Origin: an uncultured Flammeovirgaceae bacterium | Lineage (GTDB): Bacteria > Bacteroidota > Bacteroidia > Cytophagales > Cyclobacteriaceae | Assembly (NCBI GenBank): GCA_937884755.1 | Contig: CAKZYJ010000156.1 | Location: 1 to 35,476 of the forward strand | Length of the DNA stretch: 35,476 bases | Reading direction: 5' to 3' | Shown here: positions 7,689 to 15,123 of the stretch, one piece after another | Position numbering within the stretch: position 1 is the first letter of the stretch | Layout: the number at the start of each line of letters is the position of its first letter | Program-made: the position numbers and the translations under genes | Notes under the pieces: model-generated | The model's input: only the letters and a program-made list of their open reading frames with translations | Told to the model about the DNA's origin: nothing | The model's database searches: none

Positions 7689-8207
7689 GTGGATAGTGCT
7701 GTAAAAAGTCAATTTTTGCTACTGGTATTTACACTAGCAGTCGGCGCCTCGGTAGGGTACGCCCTGAGACTCACGGTTCCTTTTATGAGCACTGGGATGA
7801 GTAATTGGGGATTGATTATCCTTTCCGGGGCAGCTATGCTACTGTTTTTGCCATCCTGGTTGACCTACCTACTCCACGAAAACTACTGGGCCGCTACGCT
7901 TATTCAACTGGTGGTAGGTGTTAGTGCAGGCATGGTATCGAGTTATTTCTGGGATAGCCTGCTCTCCTGCTTATTAGTGGGAATAATGGCGAGTCTTACC
8001 CTTTGGATTGTTACTTTCTTCCGAGATGAGTCAGGGGTGGTGTACTGGGCTGCCGGAGCGGTAGCTTTACTCGCCAGCCTCCTCAATGTGGTGGGGCACT
8101 CACTGGGTGACCGGCCACCATCCGTTTACGTTGGATTAGGTCTGAGTACCTTAATCGTTTCACTCTTGGCTGCCCTACTAGCTCATTGGGCAAGTCAATG
8201 GCTATAG
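7689..8207 (+). CDS. Unknown polytopic membrane protein (172 aa)
   Basis: The frame begins with GTG at 7689, 28 bases after the truncated XusB-like gene, and encodes about five to six hydrophobic segments (roughly 8-28, 38-58, 66-88, 92-108, 116-134, 150-170) with very few charges. In the intact modules the XusB-like gene is followed by two small membrane proteins (DUF3325-like and DUF3649-like); this gene occupies the same relative place but has no visible similarity to either and is about twice as long, so it may be an analogue or an unrelated gene. Function unknown. It is the last gene before the module-3 promoter. Confidence 0.6.
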   Translation: MDSAVKSQFLLLVFTLAVGASVGYALRLTVPFMSTGMSNWGLIILSGAAMLLFLPSWLTYLLHENYWAATLIQLVVGVSAGMVSSYFWDSLLSCLLVGIMASLTLWIVTFFRDESGVVYWAAGAVALLASLLNVVGHSLGDRPPSVYVGLGLSTLIVSLLAALLAHWASQWL

Positions 8208-8288
8208 TCTTCTCGCTCTCATTAACTTAGCATAGCAAAAGAATAATAATTACAACTACTAGTAGAATAATTTAGCCATTACTAGCTA

Positions 8289-8345
8289 TTGTATACTAAA
8301 CAATTCCCAATGATATTCGCTTTTATATAGAATTATTCTAAATAA
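8289..8345 (+). promoter_or_regulatory. Promoter with Fur-box-like palindrome for the sigma/O-methyltransferase/FecR operon
   Basis: A -33 TTG (8289-8291) and a -7 GATATTCG (8312-8319; consensus TAnnTTTG) are 20 bases apart, followed 8 bases later by the palindrome TAGAAT-T-ATTCTA (8328-8340) and AAATAA. The same arrangement, with the same 20-base spacing, occurs at 17380 and 27654. The stretch ACTAGCTATTG(T/C)ATACTAA and the later CTCAACCTAC are also shared with the 27.65-kb promoter, so the two are paralogous promoters. The palindrome position at the likely transcription start fits repression by Fur with iron; Fur identity is inferred. Confidence 0.65.
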
Positions 8346-8479
8346 AAGCACTCAACCTACTCCTTACTACTGGTTCGCCCGCGAAAGAAATTTACTTAAC
8401 CTAATCTATCAGTAGATGATTAGAGAAATTCACTTTTCTGGCTGACACTTATTGGGCGAAGGTTGCCACTACTTTGTCA

Positions 8480-9025
8480 ATGCAATTTAAGAGAAGAAGC
8501 CATAAAGCACCTCTTGCCAATATCCAAACTTCTAAAGAGTTCAGCTTACTCTATGATCACTACTGGGAGAAAGTCTACGCAGTTTGCTACCATCATACCG
8601 GAGATGTAGACCTGGCACAGGATATGACCCAAGACATTTTTACTTCGGTATGGGAAAGAAGGGATAATCTGCGGATAGAAAAGTCAATGGAACACTACCT
8701 AGTAAAATCGGCCAAAATGAAGGTGTTTGAGCACTTTAGAAACCAGGCAATACGGGAAAAACACGAGGTGGCTATTGCCCAAACACAGTCTACCTCGGTG
8801 GCCGACACGGATGGCAAAGTGGCTCATTCGTTACTCTCCCAGGAAATAAACGTGTGGGTGAGTCGGCTTTCCGAGCGGTGTCGCCGGGTGTTTCTGATGA
8901 GTCGCGAACAAGGCTTAAGCAATAAGCAGATTGCTCAAAAGCTCAGGGTCAGCGAACGGGCCGTTCAACAGCATATCAGCCACGCATTGGAAAAGCTAAA
9001 GCAGAATCTCCGGGCAAATAGCTAA
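8480..9025 (+). CDS. ECF-type RNA polymerase sigma factor
   Basis: 181 residues from ATG 8480 (an in-frame TTG at 8474 is less likely). Sigma region 2 is seen around residues 22-85 (YDHYWEKVYAVCYHHTGDVD, then DMTQDIFTSVWERR, the -10 recognition helix), and region 4 around 130-178 with EQGLSNKQIAQKLRVSERAV, the -35 helix-turn-helix. Family role: transcription of iron-uptake genes when a receptor signals through a FecR-type anti-sigma factor. A FecR-type gene is present at 9888 but an O-methyltransferase gene lies between, and no intact receptor follows. The gene has the iron-type promoter described at 8289. Confidence 0.92.
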   Translation: MQFKRRSHKAPLANIQTSKEFSLLYDHYWEKVYAVCYHHTGDVDLAQDMTQDIFTSVWERRDNLRIEKSMEHYLVKSAKMKVFEHFRNQAIREKHEVAIAQTQSTSVADTDGKVAHSLLSQEINVWVSRLSERCRRVFLMSREQGLSNKQIAQKLRVSERAVQQHISHALEKLKQNLRANS

Positions 9026-9061
9026 GTTTCTATTACGCAATATGTCCATAAATAGAGCACT

Positions 9062-9781
9062 ATGCCCAAAGTAACTCCTGACTTATTTGAAGTACTGCAC
9101 GACCCCCAGGCTGAAGCGGTACTAGCCCGACTGTACCGAGCTGCATTGAAGCAAGGGCGAACCGTAATGCTACACCTTTTGCCAAAAGCTTTCCAACTGC
9201 TGGGCAAGGGTATTGACTGGAAAACGGAAGACGAGGCTTTTTACGACGATAAATACATTCCCATTCATCCGGCTCAGGGTAGCTTCTTGTATATGCAAGC
9301 CCGGGCACTGAACGCTAAAAACATCCTGGAATTTGGTACATCCTATGGCATATCGACCATTTATCTGGCTAAAGCCGCTCAGGAGAACTCCGGATCAAGT
9401 CCGGAGCAGGTTAGAGGAAAAGTGATTACGACCGAATATTTACCTCACAAAGCGGCGGCTGCCCGGCGAAATTTGGAAGCCGCCGGTTTATTCGATTACG
9501 TTGATATCTGGGAAGGTGATGCTCGGGAAACCCTTAAAAATCTAGATACAGAATTAGATTTGGTACTGCTCGATGGCTGGCCCGATCTGGTATTCCCAAT
9601 ATTCAAGCTGATAGAACCCCATTTGAAACCGGGGGCGGTGATTGCGGTAGACGATGTAGAAGGCTTTAAACCCTCCATGCAAGACTACCTCGACTACGTA
9701 CGCAATCCCACTAATGGGTACATCTCCACCACTATCCATCCCAAGAAGGGCCTGGAGTTTACCGTTAAGATCCGTCCGTAA
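9062..9781 (+). CDS. SAM-dependent O-methyltransferase, inserted between sigma and anti-sigma genes
   Basis: 239 residues. The Rossmann-type SAM site shows NILEFGTSYGISTIYLAKAA (about 94-113, motif I), an acidic ITTEYLPHKA (motif II), EGDARETL, and DLVLLDGWPD (motif IV region), in the order usual for family-3/COG4122-type O-methyltransferases, which methylate catechols and other small phenolics in many cases. It starts 36 bases after the sigma gene stop and ends 106 bases before the FecR-type gene, all on one strand, so it is probably transcribed with the sigma gene. Catechol is the iron-binding group of many siderophores, so a link is conceivable but is inference. No export signal, so cytoplasmic. 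Confidence 0.85.
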   Translation: MPKVTPDLFEVLHDPQAEAVLARLYRAALKQGRTVMLHLLPKAFQLLGKGIDWKTEDEAFYDDKYIPIHPAQGSFLYMQARALNAKNILEFGTSYGISTIYLAKAAQENSGSSPEQVRGKVITTEYLPHKAAAARRNLEAAGLFDYVDIWEGDARETLKNLDTELDLVLLDGWPDLVFPIFKLIEPHLKPGAVIAVDDVEGFKPSMQDYLDYVRNPTNGYISTTIHPKKGLEFTVKIRP

Positions 9782-9837
9782 ACTGAGAGAAAAGTCTCGG
9801 CGAGAAAAAAATTTCACCATCCTCCTTCGCCTGAGCG

Positions 9838-9853
9838 GTAGTTGTGCAACTAC
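9838..9853 (+). promoter_or_regulatory. Inverted repeat upstream of the short FecR gene
   Basis: GTAGTTG (9838-9844) and CAACTAC (9847-9853) form a perfect 7-base inverted repeat with a 2-base centre, 34 bases before the FecR-type ATG. An A-tract, AAAAAAATTT, lies upstream near 9804-9814. The other FecR gene (18137) also has an A-tract of the same kind and a 7-1-7 inverted repeat upstream. It could be a regulator site or an RNA hairpin controlling the anti-sigma gene; no more can be said. Confidence 0.35.
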
Positions 9854-9887
9854 TATATAAAGAAGCACAAAACCAAACTACCCGCTC

Positions 9888-10502
9888 ATGAAACCAGTAG
9901 ATAACGAACTACTCAAAAAGTATCACCGGGGCCTCTGCACCGACGAAGAAAAGCAAGCGGTAGAGCAGTGGCTTGCCTCAGGCGAGTTCGAGGGCTCTCT
10001 CGACCTACCCGACTCAGAAAAGACCGCCCGTAAGCAGCAAATCTGGCAAACCATTGCCCGTAACGCGGGCTGGACTGAGCCTCAAGTGGTACCGATGTAC
10101 CAACGATTTTACCGCTATGCCGCGGCCGCCTGCGTAATTATCGGAGCCTTCTTTATCGGTTACTTCGCCGCACTGCCCAGTGCCCAGGCGGATACGGTTG
10201 AGAAGGCTAGGCAACTGACTGACTTACTGCATATCTACGGAGGTGATGGTGCTTACGGAACGGTAGCTGGAAGTAGATTTAGAGTAAAGTTTGAGGGAAG
10301 TTTAAGGCTATATAATGAGGCTCAACAAACCAAACAAATTGTGTGCGGTGAGCAAAAATTTACCTTAGAGCCTTACGAAACTTATTGCCTCATCGGTTCT
10401 GATGAAAAAGCAGCTTTATTAGGCGAGAATCAAATTTATGATATCGACCATGAGGAAGATGAACTAACGCGTGATTTTTTAGTCCAACGGTTGGATGATT
10501 AA
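9888..10502 (+). CDS. Short FecR-type anti-sigma factor
   Basis: 204 residues. The N-terminal cytoplasmic part has LLKKYHRGLCTDEEKQAVEQWL (in two pieces, residues 8-29), the sigma-binding segment shared with the FecR at 18137. One membrane segment lies at about 73-96 (AAAACVIIGAFFIGYF). The periplasmic part (about 100-204) is only about half as long as in the 317-residue FecR at 18137: the FecR core is weak and the C-terminal domain that contacts the receptor's STN domain is absent. It is followed directly by the XusB leader repeat at 10508 rather than by a receptor gene. Either it was shortened when the receptor was lost, or it is a naturally divergent short form. Anti-sigma role for the 8480 sigma factor is inferred from position. 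Confidence 0.78.
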   Translation: MKPVDNELLKKYHRGLCTDEEKQAVEQWLASGEFEGSLDLPDSEKTARKQQIWQTIARNAGWTEPQVVPMYQRFYRYAAAACVIIGAFFIGYFAALPSAQADTVEKARQLTDLLHIYGGDGAYGTVAGSRFRVKFEGSLRLYNEAQQTKQIVCGEQKFTLEPYETYCLIGSDEKAALLGENQIYDIDHEEDELTRDFLVQRLDD

Positions 10503-10507
10503 AGCCA

Positions 10508-10600
10508 CTTCTTTGCTAGAGTCTTTGATTCTACTATGGACAGAAACCAGGACGAGCTTTTTACATCAAAATCAATTGAACAATTTTAAAATTTCACACA
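10508..10600 (+). repeat. 93-base leader repeat, copy B (upstream of interrupted XusB-like gene)
   Basis: This is the partner of 5404-5496: gapless alignment over all 93 bases up to the ATG, with a few scattered substitutions and strongest identity at the start and over ATCAAAATCAATTGAACAAT. Here it begins 6 bases after the FecR stop codon. Confidence 0.75.
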
Positions 10601-11887
10601 ATGATAAATACCATGAAAACAAGTAAAAAATGGGCATGGCTCACCATGCTATTAATAGGCATGCTCTCAGTAGGAATTACTTCCTGCGATGAGAATGATA
10701 ATAATACCGTAACCCCTGACCCTAGTGATGGACAAGAAGCCGAATCGGCCTATTTCTTTGGTTATCGCGATTTTACTCCTCAAGGATCTGTATACTATAT
10801 TGAAGTTCAGGAAGAAATTGGTTCTGGAACAAATAAATCAAATGCGGTAGAAATAGGGCTCAATGCCTACGTCACGTCCTATGGAGAACATCCTTATTCC
10901 TTTAATGGAAACGCCGGTACCATCACTAAATGGGATGTGGATAAAACTGCGCTGGAACTATATACTAGCGACATATTGAGTTAGGCTGGTTCTACAGGAT
11001 TATCGGGTAGCGTGCGGACAGTATTCTTGTCTGAAACAAGGGCCTTTATAAACAAACTTGAGGAGGGGCTGATTGTAGAATGGAATCCCAGTACCATGGA
11101 TATCACTGAAGTCTACAATGTAGATCCTTTGCCTGATTTAGGTGCGGAAGTAGTAGCATACAGACAACATTCGGGCTATATATCTTCTGAAGGTAAAATT
11201 ATCTTGCCTGTGTGGGTTGCTGAACCGGCTAATTGCTGCGAAACTTCTCATTTACCCCAACCACCACATTCTCTGGTAGCTGTTTTTGACCCGGAGACTG
11301 GTACTTTGCAGTACAACAGGGACAGTCGTCAATATGCAAATGAGGGAACTTTGTTGCAAGACCCTGTTGATGGTTCTTATTATCTTTATCCAGCCTCAAG
11401 GAATGATTTTATTGAGCCTTATTTCGTTACGGAAGGTCTCCCCGATCTAAGGAGTGTTTTAAAAATCAATCAGGATGGCAGTTTTGATCCTAATTTCCAC
11501 TTCGACATTTCGGAAGTCATTGGTGCTACTTACCAGCGCTCGGCTAATTTTGTTTACGATGGTAAAATGGCTTACAATTATGTAGATACTGCTGATTACA
11601 CGTACCCTGATGCCTACACAGAACGCACCGAAATTTGGTCTGTAAATGGACCGTTGCTCAGAAAAGTGCTTATCGACCTCAATACTGGAGAAGTAACACC
11701 TTTTACAGGTCTCGATGATTATAGTGGCTCTTTTCAAGTCAATACAATTAACGGGGTTGCCTATTTTTCTGCCAGCAACAGTGACAATGATGTGTATTCT
11801 ATTGTGCGTCAAGATGGTGCTAATGAATTCACCCCACTGACGACTCGCAGTGAAGGTAATTTCATGTCATTCGGTCAACTTTGGTGA
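10601..11887 (+). pseudogene. XusB-like surface lipoprotein gene interrupted by an in-frame amber codon
   Basis: The frame of 10601 is open to 11887 apart from a single TAG at 10982-10984. Around it the sequence reads ...DILS-stop-AGSTGLSG..., where the paralogue at 5497 reads ...NILSLASIGITG..., so a Leu codon (TTG) has become TAG by one change. Total length (1287 bases) is exactly that of the paralogue. The N-terminus has a lipobox GITS-C (Cys29) followed by DEND, an export signal for the cell surface, and later the shared WNPSTMDIT and FDPETGTL strands. Without suppression only 127 residues are made; internal initiation at GTG 11012 would lack the signal. It stands where a receptor plus lipoprotein would be expected downstream of FecR. 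A sequencing error is a possible alternative. Confidence 0.85.
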
Positions 11888-11918
11888 CTATCTGTATTAA
11901 TGAGCGATGACTATTATC

Positions 11919-11957
11919 AAAAAACAGGCTTTAGGAATGTTCTAAGGCCTGTTTTTT
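11919..11957 (+). terminator. Strong Rho-independent terminator
   Basis: A 16-base stem, AAAAAACAGGCTTTAG (11919-11934) with CTAAGGCCTGTTTTTT (11942-11957), one G-U wobble, 7-base loop and a terminal run of six T. The A-run on the left arm makes it potentially bidirectional. It separates the interrupted XusB-like gene from the PepSY gene at 11993, so that gene must have its own promoter or depend on read-through. Confidence 0.88.
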
Positions 11958-11992
11958 CTAACATCAGAATAAAACTCAAAGGATGACTAAGT

Positions 11993-13261
11993 ATGACAGT
12001 AAAAAAACTTATAGGCAAAATTCACCTCTGGTTAGGGCTAGCGTCTGGGTTGGTAGTGTTTATTTTGGGTATCACCGGCTGCGTCTGGGTATTTGAAGAA
12101 GAAATAAAATCGGTAGTGTATAAAGACAGGATGTTTTCAGATCAACAGACTTCAGCGCAGTTGCCTCTCGCCCAACTCTATGAGAATGCAAGGAACTCTT
12201 TGCCTACTGATATGTCCATTGATCGTGTGATGGTTTATAACAATCCGAAACGAACCGTGATGTTTCGGGGAAGCCAGCCTCAAGAAAATAACGAGGGTAT
12301 TTGGTATTGGAATAATCGGGATTTTGTTTTTGATGCTTATTTCGACCCTTACACCGGAAAGCTAAAGAAATTAGAAAATCGTACGTTTGAATTTTTTATG
12401 GTAGTAGCCGCCTTGCACATGACGCTACTTTTGGATTACGAGATTGGCACCACCATTGTAGGCATATCCGTCTTGATTTTTGTCATTACCTTAATTACTG
12501 GCCTGATGCTATGGTGGCCCAAAAACAAATCTGCCGCTAAGCAAAGGGTTTGGTTTCGCTGGAAGCCTACCACGAAGTGGAAACGCAAAAATTACGATCT
12601 GCACAACATAGCGGGTTTCTACATGATGTTTTTTGCCCTCATCCTGGCACTTACAGGACTCATGTGGTCATTTCAATGGTTTTCTGATGGTATGAAATGG
12701 ATAGCCAACGGTGGTAAAACCATAGAAGTAAAGCAAGAAAAAGTTGCTTCGGACACAGCATACACCTCAGCCCAATATCCTATTGATAAAGTCTTACGGA
12801 CTTTACGACAAGATTTTTCTGAAGCGGACATGTATTTTTTTGTATTTCCAAAAAAGCCATCCGATCCTTATACTGTTTTTACTTTTTTTGAGCATAATTA
12901 CGATCATATCTACTCATACTTTGATCAATATACTGGAAAACAGCTAAACCAGATCAAATTTACGGATAGAGATAATGGCGATAAGCTTAAAAAAATGAAT
13001 TTCGATATTCACACGGGAAAAATTCTCGGTCTACCCGGCAAAATCCTAGCATTCTTCGCCAGTCTGGTTTCCGCTAGTCTACCTGTTACGGGCTTTCTAA
13101 TTTGGTGGAGCCGAAGGAACAAAAAGCGGATCATGTCCACGGCGGATGCTGCCCGAAAGAGAAAGCGTCCGGTAAAAGCAGGTGTCCATCTCAATGTAAA
13201 ACAACCTTCTCACCCTAAAGCAGCGCACGTTCGTCCTTGTATTCCGTCTTCTTCCAAATGA
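11993..13261 (+). CDS. PepSY-associated transmembrane protein, tandem copy 1
   Basis: 422 residues, start ATG 11993 with AAAGGA about 10 bases upstream. N-terminal GKIHLWLGLASGLVVFILG places a His at the edge of TM1; further membrane-edge histidines are in AALHMTLLL, YDLHNIAGFYMM and NFDIHTGKILGLPGK, each followed by a hydrophobic segment, giving four main TM helices with PepSY-type periplasmic domains between. The family is linked to siderophore iron handling at the inner membrane. The basic C-terminal tail contains KAAHVRPCIP, related to KPAHV, KPLHA and KPIHA tails of three other PepSY proteins in the window. It overlaps the next gene by ATGA, and is a clear paralogue of the protein at 13834. 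Confidence 0.9.
   Translation: MTVKKLIGKIHLWLGLASGLVVFILGITGCVWVFEEEIKSVVYKDRMFSDQQTSAQLPLAQLYENARNSLPTDMSIDRVMVYNNPKRTVMFRGSQPQENNEGIWYWNNRDFVFDAYFDPYTGKLKKLENRTFEFFMVVAALHMTLLLDYEIGTTIVGISVLIFVITLITGLMLWWPKNKSAAKQRVWFRWKPTTKWKRKNYDLHNIAGFYMMFFALILALTGLMWSFQWFSDGMKWIANGGKTIEVKQEKVASDTAYTSAQYPIDKVLRTLRQDFSEADMYFFVFPKKPSDPYTVFTFFEHNYDHIYSYFDQYTGKQLNQIKFTDRDNGDKLKKMNFDIHTGKILGLPGKILAFFASLVSASLPVTGFLIWWSRRNKKRIMSTADAARKRKRPVKAGVHLNVKQPSHPKAAHVRPCIPSSSK
12533..12588 (+). repeat. 56-base identical block shared by the two PepSY genes (copy 1; copy 2 at 14374-14429)
   Basis: The 56 bases starting GCCGCTAAGCAAAGGGTTTG and ending AAACGCAA are identical at 12533-12588 and 14374-14429, and encode the cytoplasmic loop AKQRVWFRWKPTTKWKRK. 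Third codon positions are also identical here although elsewhere the two genes differ widely at both DNA and protein level, which suggests local gene conversion. Confidence 0.85.
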
Positions 13262-13569
13262 TCTTAAACTACATTGAACAACATCTCGACCGTCAAATGG
13301 ACTACGAAGTACTGGAGTACTGGGAAAGGTATAGTGATAATACCCGAGTCCCCACCGATGGGCTTAGCACCCCTCGCGCAAAAAACATGGACGAACTGTA
13401 CCAAGACTGTGTCTCTGATGCCGAAGGAGTACACTACAGTGATACCGGTCATAGAATGATCTATAGTTTTCGGGTAAACCGCGAGGGCTACGTTGCTAGC
13501 TGTGGCCTCTATAATGAATTCCTTCAGGATGGCGGGCTGGAGGTCTTTAACATTATAAAATTTAACTAG
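13258..13569 (+). CDS. Unknown 103-aa protein translationally coupled to the PepSY gene
   Basis: The ATG at 13258 overlaps the PepSY stop in an ATGA (13258-13261), a typical coupling arrangement; an in-frame TTG 21 bases upstream is less likely. The protein is soluble, acidic in its middle (DELYQDCVSDAEGVHY), with a C-terminal beta-rich half (MIYSFRVNREGYVASCGLYNEF, in part). No signal peptide, no membrane segment, no family I recognise. It sits between the two PepSY paralogues. A role linked with the PepSY protein is possible by position only. Confidence 0.6.
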   Translation: MILNYIEQHLDRQMDYEVLEYWERYSDNTRVPTDGLSTPRAKNMDELYQDCVSDAEGVHYSDTGHRMIYSFRVNREGYVASCGLYNEFLQDGGLEVFNIIKFN

Positions 13570-13833
13570 ACGTCTAATTAAGAAAAGTATTATGTTGGCA
13601 TATGTCAGTACCGAGTAACACAGTCATAATAGGCTGTTACCAGTTTGCGCTGCCCATTTTTAGCAGATGGCTTTTAGTGAGTATCTAGAAAACTATTTAT
13701 TCCATTTTCGGAAAACGATTTAATGACTATCTTGTTAAAGTAATACTATCACTTTATATATCTGAGAATTTTTGCAATCTAGTAATCTGGACTAAATAAA
13801 CGTAAGAAGACCACAACTCATAAACCTTGCACC
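13570..13833. other. Intergenic region between the PepSY paralogues with a weak candidate iron promoter
   Basis: 264 A+T-rich bases without a gene. Near the end AATTTTTG (13767-13774) resembles a -7 element and is followed by TCTAGTAATCTGGACTAAAT (13778-13797), a degraded version of the palindrome seen at 8328, 17413 and 27693 with the same trailing TAAATAA. It may drive the PepSY gene at 13834, but the palindrome is imperfect and I saw no good -33 element. Confidence 0.35.
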
Positions 13834-15069
13834 ATGACTGCTAAGAAAATTATTGGCCAAATACATTTATGGTTAGGACTAGCCTCCGGGCTGGTAGTAG
13901 TGATTTTGGGGATCACCGGCTGTATCTACGTTTTCATTGATGAAATTAAACCTCTCGTCTACCAAGACCGTATGTTCGTGGACTCCGAGTCATCAGACCG
14001 CATGCTGTTGGGCGAATTAACTTCTGTCGCTCAGGATGCCATAGAACCTGGTCAGTCAATTCGGGGGGTAACCATATACAATGACCCAGCAAGGACAGTT
14101 CAGTTCAACGGATACAAAGCCCTTGAGGAGCCTCAGAGCATCTGGTTCTGGGACGAGATTGATTATAACTTTAACCTCTACCTCAATCCCTATACGGGCA
14201 CCGTTAGCAAGTTGGAGAACCGCACCTTTGAATTTTTTAACCTGGTGCTTTGGCTGCACTGGAGTCTATTTCTCCGCAATGATATTGGTCAACCTATTGT
14301 GGGCATTGCGGTGATCATTTTCGTCATTTCACTAATTACCGGACTGGTACTCTGGTGGCCTAGAAACAAATCCGCCGCTAAGCAAAGGGTTTGGTTTCGC
14401 TGGAAGCCTACCACGAAGTGGAAACGCAAGAACTACGATTTGCACAATATTGCAGGGTTCTATACTCTCATTCTGGCGTTGATCATCGCCCTTACCGGTC
14501 TGGTATGGGCCTTCGACTGGTTTGAAGATGGTGTCAAGTGGCTAGCCAATGGCGGAAAAACCATTGAAAACGAAACCAAAATAGCTTCCGATACTTCCCT
14601 GATAACCGCCCAGTATCCGATTGATAAAGTTTACCAAAACGTCCGACAAGACTACCCTGAAGCGAAAAGCTACTACATTTCTTTTCCCAAAGAGGATGCA
14701 GCAACTTATTATGTCTATATCGCTAATGATGGAGTGACCGGGAGAGTCAACGCTCAGTATGATCAATATACTGGCGAGCAACTGAGCTTGAGCACATTTT
14801 CCGATAAGAACAACGGAGACAAACTACGATCGCTCAACTACGATATTCACGTAGGCAGTATTTTGGGCTTACCGGGTAAAATTCTGGCATTTTTTGCTAG
14901 CCTGGTCTCCGCTAGCTTACCAATCACCGGTTTTTATATTTGGTGGGGTAGAAGGAAGAAGAAAAAGCGGAAGCTACAGAGGAGAATGTCCGACCGACCA
15001 ACCACCAGACGTACCCATCGGACTAAGCCTGCGCACGTTCGGGCGAAGGTGCCATCGCCAGCCGATTAA
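13834..15069 (+). CDS. PepSY-associated transmembrane protein, tandem copy 2
   Basis: 411 residues, paralogous to 11993-13261 along its whole length: GQIHLWLGLASGLVVVILG at TM1, VLWLHWSLFLRND, the shared loop AKQRVWFRWKPTTKWKRKNY, YDLHNIAGFY, and NYDIHVGSILGLPGKILAFF before the last helix. Membrane-edge histidines are all kept. The basic tail ends TKPAHVRAKVPSPAD. Local DNA composition is closer to the host average than that of copy 1, which is more A+T-rich. Two PepSY genes in one module may serve different siderophores, or one may be spare after the loss of a receptor. A weak palindrome lies upstream (13778-13799). Confidence 0.9.
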   Translation: MTAKKIIGQIHLWLGLASGLVVVILGITGCIYVFIDEIKPLVYQDRMFVDSESSDRMLLGELTSVAQDAIEPGQSIRGVTIYNDPARTVQFNGYKALEEPQSIWFWDEIDYNFNLYLNPYTGTVSKLENRTFEFFNLVLWLHWSLFLRNDIGQPIVGIAVIIFVISLITGLVLWWPRNKSAAKQRVWFRWKPTTKWKRKNYDLHNIAGFYTLILALIIALTGLVWAFDWFEDGVKWLANGGKTIENETKIASDTSLITAQYPIDKVYQNVRQDYPEAKSYYISFPKEDAATYYVYIANDGVTGRVNAQYDQYTGEQLSLSTFSDKNNGDKLRSLNYDIHVGSILGLPGKILAFFASLVSASLPITGFYIWWGRRKKKKRKLQRRMSDRPTTRRTHRTKPAHVRAKVPSPAD

Positions 15070-15123
15070 TTCTTCTAGTAGAGATCGCTGTATTGCTCAA
15101 GTAACTAAACCACTGAACTAGCT

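Noticed and set aside
10601-11887. Two separate genes (10601-10984 and 11012-11887)
   Set aside because: Both lie in the same frame, match one continuous paralogue of identical total length, and are divided only by one TAG; a single interrupted gene is the simpler reading.
13237-13257. TTG start at 13237 for the 103-aa protein
   Set aside because: ATG 13258 forms an ATGA overlap with the upstream stop and is a much better start.
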